From Lachnospiraceae bacterium (GTDB lineage: Bacteria; Bacillota; Clostridia; Lachnospirales; Lachnospiraceae): a stretch of 64,000 nt of DNA. The DNA is taken from contig JAMPFQ010000005.1 of NCBI GenBank assembly GCA_023664345.1, positions 124,001 through 188,000 of the forward strand, given 5' to 3'. The notes below the pieces were generated by a model, which was not told where the DNA came from, ran no database searches, and saw only the letters and a list, made by a program, of their open reading frames with translations. Shown piece after piece: positions 9,172 to 17,209 of the stretch. Each line of letters starts with the position of its first letter. The first letter of the stretch is position 1. Made by a program: the position numbers and the translations under genes.

Positions 9172-9227
9172 GTGCGCTTTGGCGCACACTCGATTCAGAA
9201 GTTGACACAATGTCTTTCTGTGTCAAC
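9172..9227. repeat. two short hairpins with perfect arms upstream of punA
   Basis: GTGCGC-TTTG-GCGCAC (9172-9187) and GTTGACACA...TGTGTCAAC (9201-9227, 9-bp arms) lie side by side. The 12-base string ACATTGTACCAT occurs twice (about 9154 and 9226), flanking them. These could be operator sites for the downstream nucleoside operon or parts of one mobile repeat. Confidence 0.45.
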
Positions 9228-9261
9228 ATTGTACCATATTATCTCCCATAAAACAAATAAT

Positions 9262-9290
9262 TTGCTTTTTAATATGTTTTTTTGTATAAT
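9262..9290 (+). promoter_or_regulatory. promoter of the punA-cdd-amidohydrolase operon
   Basis: TTGCTT (9262-9267), 17-base spacer, perfect TATAAT (9285-9290). The leader to ATG 9339 is about 40 bases, with GGGAGG as ribosome-binding site. Confidence 0.65.
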
Positions 9291-9338
9291 GGGTTTGACT
9301 CTATATAGTGACAGTACTGAAACAGGGAGGGCACGCTT

Positions 9339-10169
9339 ATGAACAAGGTCTATGAAAAACTGCTGAACTGTTATGAGGACGTGAGGAAAAAGACGGATTT
9401 CCAGCCCAAAGCAGCCATTGTGCTGGGATCGGGACTGGGCGATTACGCGGAGCAGATCGAAGTCGCCGCGGAGATTCCCTACAGTGAGATAGCGGGCTTT
9501 CCCGTGTCCACAGTGCCCGGACACGCGGGCAGGTTCATCTTCGGAATTGTGGGTGAGGTTCCTGTGGTCTGCATGAAGGGCAGGGTGCATTATTATGAGG
9601 GATATCCCATCAGTGATGTGGTGCTCCCCATCCGGCTGATGAAGCTGATGGGAGCGAAGATCCTGTTCCTGACCAATGCCGCGGGGGGCGTTAATACTTC
9701 TTTTCACGCGGGAGACCTGATGATGATAAAGGATCAGATCTCTGTTTTTGCGCCCAATCCTCTGATCGGGGAAAATATGGAGGAACTTGGGGTGCGCTTT
9801 CCTGATATGAGCCATGTGTATGACAGCAGGCTGCAGGATCTGATCGTAAAGACGGCAAAGGAGAACCATATCTTTTTACAGCAGGGTGTCTATGCACAGC
9901 TGACGGGCCCCTCATTTGAGTCTCCGGCGGAGATCAGGATGCTCCGGGGCATGGGCGTGGACGCGGTAGGCATGAGCACGGTGGTGGAGGCCATAGCGGC
10001 CAACCATATGGGCATGCAGATCTGCGGCATCTCCTGTATCAGCAATCTGGCTGCGGGCATGACGGACAGTCCCCTGACCCATGAGGAAGTGCAGGAGGCG
10101 GCGGATATGGCGGCTCCGAATTTCAAGAAGCTGGTGACGGAGGTCGTAAAAGGCATGGCGTTTCTATAA
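9339..10169 (+). CDS. punA: purine nucleoside phosphorylase
   Basis: Cytosolic enzyme cleaving (deoxy)inosine and guanosine with phosphate to free base and (deoxy)ribose-1-phosphate. The 276 residues match the trimeric PNP class. GSGLG (about 31-35) and HAGR are phosphate-binding elements. GRVHYYEG, NAAGG, a purine-pocket ESPAEIRM and GMSTVVEA follow in canonical order. First gene of a three-gene salvage operon with cytidine deaminase and an adenosine-type amidohydrolase, preceded by a good sigma-A promoter. Trimeric PNPs usually prefer 6-oxopurines, which fits the nucleobase permease further downstream. Confidence 0.95.
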   Translation: MNKVYEKLLNCYEDVRKKTDFQPKAAIVLGSGLGDYAEQIEVAAEIPYSEIAGFPVSTVPGHAGRFIFGIVGEVPVVCMKGRVHYYEGYPISDVVLPIRLMKLMGAKILFLTNAAGGVNTSFHAGDLMMIKDQISVFAPNPLIGENMEELGVRFPDMSHVYDSRLQDLIVKTAKENHIFLQQGVYAQLTGPSFESPAEIRMLRGMGVDAVGMSTVVEAIAANHMGMQICGISCISNLAAGMTDSPLTHEEVQEAADMAAPNFKKLVTEVVKGMAFL

Positions 10170-10231
10170 GGCAGCGGAGAATGCATCCCAGGAGAGGCCA
10201 GGCTGTTTTTCAGATTTCAGAAAGGAGTGAA

Positions 10232-10663
10232 ATGACAGGCAGGATGAATGACCGGGAGAAGCAGGAACTGATCCAAAAGGCCCTGGAGGCAAGGCGGATG
10301 GCATATGCCCCCTATTCCCATTATCTGGTGGGAGCGGCGCTTTTTACGGAGGACGGAAGCCTCTACCAGGGCGGCAATATTGAAAATGCGTCCTACGGCG
10401 CTACCAACTGTGCGGAACGGACGGCGGTCTTTAAGGCGGTCAGCGATGGAAAGCGCAGGATAAAGGCTCTGGCGGTAGCGGGAGGGCTGGAGGGCTCGGA
10501 TCCCACGGATTACGCGTACCCTTGTGGAATCTGCAGGCAGGTGCTACAGGAATTTGGGACGGAGGATACGACGCTGCTCATTGCCAGGAGCGTGACTGAT
10601 TACAGGGAGTTTGGCCTGAAAGAACTGCTCCCGTTCGGATTCGGAGGAGAATCGATCAAATGA
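10232..10663 (+). CDS. cdd: cytidine deaminase
   Basis: Zinc hydrolase converting cytidine and deoxycytidine to uridine forms. The catalytic site is visible: NCAER (C60 zinc ligand, E62 proton shuttle) and PCGIC (C98, C101 ligands). The protein is 143 residues, the homotetrameric size. ATG 10232 follows AAAGGAG after 4 bases; ATG 10244 is an alternative with 16-base spacing. The last four bases overlap the next start (ATGA), indicating translational coupling. Assignment is firm; only the exact start is in doubt. Confidence 0.94.
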   Translation: MTGRMNDREKQELIQKALEARRMAYAPYSHYLVGAALFTEDGSLYQGGNIENASYGATNCAERTAVFKAVSDGKRRIKALAVAGGLEGSDPTDYAYPCGICRQVLQEFGTEDTTLLIARSVTDYREFGLKELLPFGFGGESIK

Positions 10664-11961
10664 ATATAAGATTATATAATGCCCGGATATTGACGATGGA
10701 AAAGAACAAGCCTGTGTTTCGCGGAGAAATATGGGTAAAAAATGAGAAGATCGCGTATATCGCGTCCCAGGAGGAACTGGCGGGGGAATGGGCAAAGGAT
10801 CTGCCAAGGATCCAATGGGATATCGAAATCGACTGTAAGGATAATCTGCTGATGCCGGGATTCAAGGATGCCCATACTCATTCCGCCATGACTTTCCTGC
10901 GTTCCTACGCGGACGACGTGCCCCTTGACAAATGGCTGAACGAAAAGGTATTTCCCCTGGAGGCAAAGCTTTCCGGCGAGGATATCTACCATCTCACCCG
11001 GCTGGCGATTCTGGAATACCTGACCGCGGGCATCACATCCATATTTGAGATGTATCTCACTCCTGACACTATTGCGGAGGCCTGTATGGATATGGGGATG
11101 CGTTGTGTGCTCACCAGCGGACTGAATAATTTCAGTTCCTCCATAGAGCAGCTGGAGGAGGAATATTTAAAATGGAACAAGAGAAATTCCCTGATCAGTT
11201 ATCAGCTGGGCTTCCATGCGGAATATACCTGTTCCAAGGAACTGATCTACAACATATCCAAGCTTGCTCACGAATACCATGCGCCGGTATACACGCATCT
11301 TGCCGAGACCGCGAAAGAGGTGGAAGAGTGCAAGGCCAGGTACGGCATGACTCCGGTCATGTTCCTGGATACCATGGGAGTGTTTGAATTTGGCGGCGGC
11401 GGATATCACTGCGTCCATGTCAATGACAGCGATATGGAAGTGCTCCGCAGGCGCAGGATGTATGTGATCACCAATCCCGCGTCAAACCTGAAGCTGGCCA
11501 GCGGCATCGCTCCCATAGCGGATTTTGAGCGCAGGAAGATTCCTGTGGCCATCGGTACGGACGGCCCCGCCAGCAACAACTGTCTGGACATGTTCCGGGA
11601 GATGTTCCTGGTGGCAGGCTTGAGCAGGGTGCGGGAGGGTGATGCCTCAAGCCCGGATGCCATGAAAGTGCTCCGCATGGCCACCGTTCAGGGCGCCAGG
11701 GCCATGCACCTGTCCAAAGCGGACGTGCTGGCCAAGGGCAAGTATGCCGATATCATCATGATCGACCTGCATCAACCTAACATGCAGCCCATCCACAATA
11801 TCCCCAAGAATCTGGTGTACAGCGGCAGCAAGTCCAACGTATGCATGACCATGATCAATGGAAAGATACTTTACCGTAACGGCGAGTTCAACATCGGCGA
11901 CAGCGTGGAGAGCATATACGCGAAATGTGATGAGATTGTAAAGCGCCTGATCAACGCTTGA
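10660..11961 (+). CDS. amidohydrolase, methylthioadenosine/S-adenosylhomocysteine deaminase family
   Basis: 433-residue metal-dependent hydrolase of the TrzN/MtaD branch of the amidohydrolase superfamily. The metal ligands are present in order: HTH (H72, H74), GFHAEYT near 184, HLAET near 213 and GTDGPASNN near 299, with the usual small flanking beta-sandwich at both ends. The family deaminates adenosine-type nucleosides (MTA, SAH, adenosine). Context with PNP and cytidine deaminase supports a nucleoside substrate, with deaminated product passing to PunA. Start ATG 10660 overlaps cdd by 4 bases. Substrate within the family cannot be fixed from sequence alone. Confidence 0.88.
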   Translation: MNIRLYNARILTMEKNKPVFRGEIWVKNEKIAYIASQEELAGEWAKDLPRIQWDIEIDCKDNLLMPGFKDAHTHSAMTFLRSYADDVPLDKWLNEKVFPLEAKLSGEDIYHLTRLAILEYLTAGITSIFEMYLTPDTIAEACMDMGMRCVLTSGLNNFSSSIEQLEEEYLKWNKRNSLISYQLGFHAEYTCSKELIYNISKLAHEYHAPVYTHLAETAKEVEECKARYGMTPVMFLDTMGVFEFGGGGYHCVHVNDSDMEVLRRRRMYVITNPASNLKLASGIAPIADFERRKIPVAIGTDGPASNNCLDMFREMFLVAGLSRVREGDASSPDAMKVLRMATVQGARAMHLSKADVLAKGKYADIIMIDLHQPNMQPIHNIPKNLVYSGSKSNVCMTMINGKILYRNGEFNIGDSVESIYAKCDEIVKRLINA

Positions 11962-11978
11962 ACAATAGAGTACATAGT

Positions 11979-12081
11979 AACAGTCTCGGAACGGAAACGC
12001 CCGGGAGAATTTTCAGATGCGTTTTGTGCAGATGAAAATTCCTCCCCCGCAAAGGGCGTTGAAGTGCAGAGACGGAACTAA
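11979..12081 (+). repeat. 103-bp structured repeat, copy 1
   Basis: Perfect duplicate of 12104-12206. It folds as three coaxial helices: P1 GTCTC/GAGAC (11983-11987 with 12069-12073), P2 AACGCCC/GGGCGTT (11996-12002 with 12054-12060), and P3 GGGAGAATTTTCA paired with TGAAAATT-c-CTCCC (12003-12015 with 12033-12046). Purine-rich internal-loop strands GGAACGGA and GAAGTGCA separate P1 from P2. A 27-codon ORF (12017-12100) with GGGAG upstream lies inside. It may be an aptamer-like leader or a REP/MITE-like element. Confidence 0.8.
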
Positions 12082-12103
12082 TTGCCGTAAACGGCAATAA
12101 AAA

Positions 12104-12206
12104 AACAGTCTCGGAACGGAAACGCCCGGGAGAATTTTCAGATGCGTTTTGTGCAGATGAAAATTCCTCCCCCGCAAAGGGCGTTGAAGTGCAGAGACGG
12201 AACTAA
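12104..12206 (+). repeat. 103-bp structured repeat, copy 2, in the NCS2 permease leader
   Basis: Identical to copy 1 over all 103 bases, 22 bases further on; the spacer contains TTGCCG-TAAA-CGGCAA. It ends 15 bases before the permease ATG, just ahead of its AGGAGGG site. The internal ORF of this copy starts at 12142, runs 28 codons and ends at 12228, overlapping the permease start, which would allow translational coupling. No intrinsic terminator with a plus-strand T-run is seen, so any switch would act on translation. Confidence 0.8.
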
Positions 12207-12221
12207 AATTAGGAGGGAAAC

Positions 12222-13646
12222 ATGTTAGAGAAAGTCTTTAAACTGAAAGAAAACAAGACCAGTGTGAAAACAGAGATCATTGCCGGGCTGACAACCTTTA
12301 TGACAATGGCCTACATTATCGCGCTGAACCCCAACCTGCTGACCAATTTTGACGCGGGATCGCCCCTGTGGAACGGTGTGTTCCTTGCCACCTGTATCGC
12401 GTCAACGGTCGGTATGCTGGTCATGGCTTTCGGGGCCAACAAGCCCTTTGCCATGGCTCCCGGCATGGGTCTGAACAGCTTTTTTGCCGTGGTGGTTGCC
12501 AATATCGTGAGCATCACCGGCATGACCTACCTGGCATCGTTCCAGGCGGCGCTGTGCCTCATCCTGATCGAGGGCCTGGTGTTTGTGGTGCTCTCCGTGC
12601 TGAATGTGAGAGAGAAGATCGTGGACGCCATTCCCCTGGGTGTCCGGCTGGGCATTGCGCCTGCCATCGGCCTGATGCTGATGAACATCGGCCTGGGTTC
12701 CAACGCGGGCGTTTATTCCGAGACCGGCGGGCCGTTCTACGCAATGCGTGATTTCTTCGGCGCACTGACCCCCAGCCTTGCACAGACCAACATGGGAAGC
12801 GGGTACGGTACCATGGTGCTCACCGTTGTGACCATGTTTGTGGGACTTTTCGTGATCATCGTCCTGGCACAGAAAGGTGTCAAGGCAGCCGTTATCCTGG
12901 GTATGCTGGCAGCCAGTGTGATCTACTGGGCGGGCGAGGCAATCTTCCTGGGAGTCAATCCTTTCGCAAGTTTAAGCACCGCGTCTTTCTTCCCTCCTTT
13001 CAAGGATATGGCGGAGACCACGCTTTTCAAACTGAACTTTGGCGGTCTCATGGAGATCGGCTGGTTTACTGTGATCACCCTGGTGGTTACATTCTGCATC
13101 ATTGATATGTTCGATACCATCGGAACCCTGGTAGGTACTGCAAGCCGTGCGGGCATGCTGGACAAGAACGGCAAGATGCCCCAGATGAAAGAGGCATTGT
13201 TTGCGGATGCAGTTGGTACGGTTGCAGGTTCCCTGACAGGTACTTCCACCGTGACCACCTTTGTGGAGTCCGCTTCCGGCGTGGAGGCAGGAGGACGCAC
13301 CGGCCTTACCGCGCTGACCACGGGTATCCTGTTCCTGGCTTGTATGTTCCTGGCGCCCATTGCGGCGATCATTCCTGCGGCGGCTACTTCTTCCGCGCTG
13401 ATCTATGTGGGCGTGCTCATGGTAACGGGCCTGAAGAATGTGAATTTCGGCGATCTCAGCCAGGCGGCGCCTGTAGCGCTGATGCTGATCGCAATGCCCG
13501 TATCCGGTTCCATTGGACATGCTATCGGCCTTGGCCTCATCGTTTACACCGTGATCAAGCTGTTTACCGGTAAGGCAAAGGATGTTTCCGTATTGACCTA
13601 TGTGCTGTCAGCGATCTTCCTGATCAAGTTCTTCCTGGTGGCATAA
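12222..13646 (+). CDS. NCS2-family (AzgA-type) purine nucleobase permease
   Basis: 474-residue integral membrane protein with about 12-14 helices. It imports adenine, guanine or hypoxanthine by proton symport in characterised relatives (PbuG, AdeQ/GhxQ). Family marks include TEIIAGLTTFMTMAYII at the N-terminus, APGMGLNSFFA, an acidic DMFDTIGTL on TM8 and a TSTVTTFVESASGVEAGGRTGL segment. AGGAGGG precedes ATG 12222. It lies behind the duplicated 103-bp element and follows the nucleoside salvage operon, so uptake and salvage of purines probably go together. Exact base specificity is not readable. Confidence 0.92.
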   Translation: MLEKVFKLKENKTSVKTEIIAGLTTFMTMAYIIALNPNLLTNFDAGSPLWNGVFLATCIASTVGMLVMAFGANKPFAMAPGMGLNSFFAVVVANIVSITGMTYLASFQAALCLILIEGLVFVVLSVLNVREKIVDAIPLGVRLGIAPAIGLMLMNIGLGSNAGVYSETGGPFYAMRDFFGALTPSLAQTNMGSGYGTMVLTVVTMFVGLFVIIVLAQKGVKAAVILGMLAASVIYWAGEAIFLGVNPFASLSTASFFPPFKDMAETTLFKLNFGGLMEIGWFTVITLVVTFCIIDMFDTIGTLVGTASRAGMLDKNGKMPQMKEALFADAVGTVAGSLTGTSTVTTFVESASGVEAGGRTGLTALTTGILFLACMFLAPIAAIIPAAATSSALIYVGVLMVTGLKNVNFGDLSQAAPVALMLIAMPVSGSIGHAIGLGLIVYTVIKLFTGKAKDVSVLTYVLSAIFLIKFFLVA

Positions 13647-13677
13647 AGCAGTTTCGGAACAGAATGGAGATATTTTT

Positions 13678-15375
13678 ATGGGAAATGTAATGCTTTTGAT
13701 CCTGACGGCTGCGGCGGTGGCTTTTGCGCTTTTTCTTCTGGACGCGTACCGCACGAAAAAGGCGGAGAAGAAGTTCATGCGCTCCCTCTACGAGGATGGC
13801 GGCAGGCTGATCGAAAAAGAATACGCGCCGGAGCGTTTCGTCAGGATCGGAAGCTATTTCCTGCGCCATCCCTCCCCGGGTCAGCTGGATGATATCACCT
13901 GGAACGACCTGGGGATGGATGACATCTTTAAACGAATGAATTACACCCTTTCCGCGTCGGGGGAGGAGTACCTGTACTATGTGCTCAGAACCCTGAGACA
14001 GGAGGAGGGGGAACTGCTGCATCTGGAGGAGGTGGTGCAGTTTTTTGCCGAACATCCTGACGAGAGGGTGAAAGTGCAGCTTCAGATGAACAATCTGGGA
14101 CATACGGGGAAGTTCTCCCTGTATGATTATCTGGACAATCTGGATTATCTGGGAGACCGTTCCAACCGAAAAAGTCTGATCCAGGATTTCCTGTTTCTTC
14201 CGTTCACTGCCATGCTGTGGATCAATTTCCCCATGGGGATCATCGGGCTGGTGGCGCTGGCGGTCTATAATATTATCACCTATTTTAAAGAAAAGAGCGA
14301 GATCGATCCCTATATCACCAGCTTTGCGTATATCATGCGGCTGCTGGATGTCTGCGGCGAACTGGAAAAGGTGCAGGCGTCCGTGTGCGGGAAAGAATGG
14401 GAGGAGATCCGCCTCCACAGAAAAGCCATGCAGGCCATGCGGCGAAATTCTTTCTGGGTCATGGATCCGGGCAGAGGACAGTCCAGCGGAAACATTCTGG
14501 AGACCCTTTTGGATTATGTCAGGATGATCTTCCATGTAGATCTGCTGAAATTCAATACCATGCTGAAACATCTGCGGGGGCATATCGAGGATGTGGACGC
14601 GCTGATCGGCATTGTGGGATTCCTGGAGACTGCCATTGCCGTAGGACTTTTCCGTGGTTCCCTGACGGAAGGGTACTGTCTGCCTGTGTTTGGAGAGGAA
14701 AACGGTCTCTCCATGGAGGAGGGATATCATCCGCTGCTTTCCCGGCCAGTGAAGAATGGCATCAGGGCGCAGAGGGGCGTGCTGCTGACCGGTTCCAACG
14801 CTTCCGGAAAATCCACTTTCTTAAAGACTGTGGCTGTCAATGCCGTTTTTGCCCAGACCATACATACCTGTGCGGCGGAAAGCTTTCACAGCGCTTTTTA
14901 TCAGGTCTATTCCTCCATGGCGCTGCGGGACGACCTGGCATCGGGAGAGAGCTATTATATGGTGGAGATCAAGGCGCTGAAAAGGATCCTGGACACGGTG
15001 AAAGAGGGCGGCAGGGTGCTGTGCTTTGTGGACGAGGTGCTGCGGGGCACCAACACGGTGGAGCGGATTGCCGCATCCACCCAGATCTTAAAAAGCCTGC
15101 GCATGTCCCGGACGCTCTGCTTTGCGGCCACCCACGATATCGAACTGACCCGGCTTCTGGAGGAGGAATATGACAACTACCATTTCTCAGAAGAAGTAAG
15201 GGATGGGGATGTGATGTTCGACTATAAGCTGCAGGTGGGCAGGGCCGACACCAGGAACGCCATCCGGCTTCTGGAACTGATGGGATATGATAAGGGAATC
15301 ATAGAGGAGGCGCACCGACAGGCGGAACTCTTTATGGAAACCGGGGAGTGGGGGCAGGAGGGGAGTTATGCGTAG
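13678..15375 (+). CDS. membrane-anchored MutS-family ATPase
   Basis: 565 residues. An N-terminal membrane helix (about 4-21) and a second hydrophobic hairpin near 180-205 precede a helical clamp-like middle. A C-terminal MutS domain V carries Walker A TGSNASGKST (about 369-378), Walker B CFVDEVLRGTN and CFAATHD. It lacks the mismatch-recognition domain I, so it belongs to the short MutS-related group found in Clostridia and is not a mismatch-repair MutS. Role unknown. The GGAG site before ATG 13678 follows a CGGAACAGAATGG stretch resembling the flank of the 103-bp repeat. It overlaps the next gene by 8 bases. Confidence 0.85.
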   Translation: MGNVMLLILTAAAVAFALFLLDAYRTKKAEKKFMRSLYEDGGRLIEKEYAPERFVRIGSYFLRHPSPGQLDDITWNDLGMDDIFKRMNYTLSASGEEYLYYVLRTLRQEEGELLHLEEVVQFFAEHPDERVKVQLQMNNLGHTGKFSLYDYLDNLDYLGDRSNRKSLIQDFLFLPFTAMLWINFPMGIIGLVALAVYNIITYFKEKSEIDPYITSFAYIMRLLDVCGELEKVQASVCGKEWEEIRLHRKAMQAMRRNSFWVMDPGRGQSSGNILETLLDYVRMIFHVDLLKFNTMLKHLRGHIEDVDALIGIVGFLETAIAVGLFRGSLTEGYCLPVFGEENGLSMEEGYHPLLSRPVKNGIRAQRGVLLTGSNASGKSTFLKTVAVNAVFAQTIHTCAAESFHSAFYQVYSSMALRDDLASGESYYMVEIKALKRILDTVKEGGRVLCFVDEVLRGTNTVERIAASTQILKSLRMSRTLCFAATHDIELTRLLEEEYDNYHFSEEVRDGDVMFDYKLQVGRADTRNAIRLLELMGYDKGIIEEAHRQAELFMETGEWGQEGSYA

Positions 15376-16093
15376 CGATGAGGAGATCAGGGACATATCG
15401 GGGGAGGAACGTGATCTTCTGAAAAGGCTCAGAGCCCGTCCCGGTATGTATCTGGCGGCCAATTCTTTTCAGAGGCTTATCAGTTTCCTGGATGGTTACA
15501 GGGCGGCTCTGTATACGCTTGGATTTGGTGATGACCACTGTATCCTGCCTGGGAATTTTCATGATTTTGTGCAGACAAAGTATGGAATGCATGATTCCAG
15601 AGGTTATCATATCATTTCCATGTATGAGCCGGATGATGAGAAAGCACTGTGGCTCTTTTTTGACCTATTGGATGATTACTTGACAACGAACGGTTTTGAG
15701 CCGATCGGGGAAACGCCAGCCGGGCTTTGGTATCGCCTCAGAACGTGTATTGACAGGTATGATGTGTTTGGGAAACCAGGCGGGGCAGAAATTGAGGAAC
15801 TGCTGAAAGGGCGTAAGGCAGGGAAATATCGGGAAGAATATGACAGGGTGAAACGAGCGATCGATGTGCGCAAGACCCCGGAAAACTTTCCTGATTCTGT
15901 TTGCTCCAATCTTGATTATCATAGGGGACTTCTTCAAAAAATCGTGTTTGATCACTGTGCAGATGAAGAGTTGGCGCAGAGTGTGGCCGAGGAGGTCAAC
16001 ATGCTTTGCGAGGGATGCCAGGTGGATTACCATGATGAATGGTATGACAGGGTGCTGGCTGTCTATAAAGGGTCAGGGATTCCATATGAATAA
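15368..16093 (+). CDS. uncharacterised protein, translationally coupled to MutS-like gene
   Basis: 241 residues, not recognised. It is soluble and acidic, beginning with a charged helix and a RARPGMYL turn followed by a helix rich in aromatic residues (SFLDGYRAALYTLGF). No catalytic motif can be named. It starts inside the end of the MutS-like gene (8-base overlap) with GGGAGG about 7 bases upstream, so it is likely co-expressed. Base composition is slightly more AT-rich than upstream, and the gene may belong to an accessory patch that continues into the next regulator. RPGMYL-type N-termini also occur in some immunity-like proteins, but that link is weak. Confidence 0.6.
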   Translation: MRSDEEIRDISGEERDLLKRLRARPGMYLAANSFQRLISFLDGYRAALYTLGFGDDHCILPGNFHDFVQTKYGMHDSRGYHIISMYEPDDEKALWLFFDLLDDYLTTNGFEPIGETPAGLWYRLRTCIDRYDVFGKPGGAEIEELLKGRKAGKYREEYDRVKRAIDVRKTPENFPDSVCSNLDYHRGLLQKIVFDHCADEELAQSVAEEVNMLCEGCQVDYHDEWYDRVLAVYKGSGIPYE

Positions 16094-16278
16094 ACGGAGT
16101 TTATAGAATGATTAAAATTTTTCTCCCTTTTCGTAATTGTGTATCCGTTAAAATCAAGCCTGCAAATCAAAATTTAGCTTAAATGCTACCTTAAGTTGCG
16201 TAAACGCAACATTAAATGGGTGGAATCCCAAGAAGATATGTGTTAGAAATAGAACATAAACGATAGGGAGGTACGCAT

Positions 16279-16836
16279 ATGAGTTTTGCAGATAATTTGA
16301 AAATGATAAGGAAAGACAAAAATTTATCTCAAGAGGATTTAGCTGAATTATTAGATGTAAGCAGACAGGCGGTTTCTAAATGGGAACAGGGGATAGGGTT
16401 TCCAGAAGTTGAAAAGCTATTATTGATTTCCAATAGATTGAATGTTTCGCTGGATAGCCTGATGGCAACTGAAATTGCCAGGAAGAATGATGTTAATAAT
16501 GTGAAGATTACGGGAACTATTGTAATTACATCTCCGAACGAGAATGTTATTTCTACTTGTTATAAAGTGATTTCTTCGAAAAAAATGAGAGGTGGAAAAA
16601 ATTCACCACAATTTGCCCTTTTTGGCGTAAGCACCGGAGGCGCTACATTCTGGGGAGAGCCTACAAGCTTTTTGGGATGGTACGCAGATCAAGAACAAGT
16701 CACAAAAGAAATCAATGACATTAAAAACGCGATTGCAAAAGGCATTCCCACATATGAACTAAAATATGCCGTAAAAGTTGAAAGACATTGGTTAAGCGTT
16801 AAAATGATCGATCAATACCCGGCATACAGTAAGTAA
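16279..16836 (+). CDS. XRE-family transcriptional regulator with extra C-terminal domain
   Basis: 185 residues. Residues 4-60 form a Cro/C1-type helix-turn-helix (LSQEDLAELLDVSRQAVSKWEQ), followed by about 120 residues of unassigned, possibly ligand-sensing domain. GGGAGG stands ahead of ATG 16279. Codon use is AT-rich compared with neighbours and the upstream 185 bases are AT-rich with a GTTGCGT-AAACGCAAC hairpin, suggesting acquired DNA. Targets are unknown; no divergent partner gene is present. Confidence 0.8.
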   Translation: MSFADNLKMIRKDKNLSQEDLAELLDVSRQAVSKWEQGIGFPEVEKLLLISNRLNVSLDSLMATEIARKNDVNNVKITGTIVITSPNENVISTCYKVISSKKMRGGKNSPQFALFGVSTGGATFWGEPTSFLGWYADQEQVTKEINDIKNAIAKGIPTYELKYAVKVERHWLSVKMIDQYPAYSK

Positions 16837-16960
16837 AATTCAAAATGCAGTTATTTGAAAAGATTCTATACGTAAGTTGCCGTCTCTTTATCCGCAAATC
16901 ACCAAGCCACCATCAGAGCGTAACAGCTACATTTTATTTTTATTCTAGCCGATAACAGGC

Positions 16961-16989
16961 TTGACGGAAAATGTCGTGATTGGTATACT
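16961..16989 (+). promoter_or_regulatory. strong sigma-A promoter
   Basis: TTGACG (16961-16966), 17-base spacer, TATACT (16984-16989). It drives the small membrane protein and HAD gene that follow. Confidence 0.7.
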
Positions 16990-17044
16990 AAAAGGTGGAA
17001 AACAGGAATGATTTCCAATGAGAAATAAAAGGAGATGCATTATC

Positions 17045-17206
17045 ATGACAGGTTTTATTAATACTTTTCTGATCTATTTCATACAGTTCCTTGTGATCTG
17101 CGTGGTTGCAGGCGCGGCTGTTGCCATCGGCATCACCATGGCCAAGAAAAAGAATGCCGCAAAGGTGTCTGAAACAGAGGCCGCAGAAAGCGCAGGCAAG
17201 GCTTAA
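17045..17206 (+). CDS. small single-pass membrane protein (53 aa)
   Basis: One hydrophobic helix (about 3-31), then a lysine-rich turn AKKKN and an acidic, alanine-rich tail; probably N-out with a cytoplasmic C-terminus. ATG 17045 was chosen because GGAG (17031-17034) sits 10 bases upstream; the in-frame ATG 17018 lacks a good site. It is directly downstream of a near-consensus promoter and 3 bases before the HAD gene, so it is the first gene of that transcript. Not recognised as a named family. Confidence 0.65.
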   Translation: MTGFINTFLIYFIQFLVICVVAGAAVAIGITMAKKKNAAKVSETEAAESAGKA

Positions 17207-17209
17207 GGC

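Noticed and set aside
11979-12206. Direct repeats considered as a CRISPR array
   Set aside because: Only two 103-bp copies, each internally palindromic, with a 22-base spacer and no cas genes.
16108-16182. 24-codon ORF in the AT-rich gap before the XRE gene
   Set aside because: No ribosome-binding site, no recognisable peptide.
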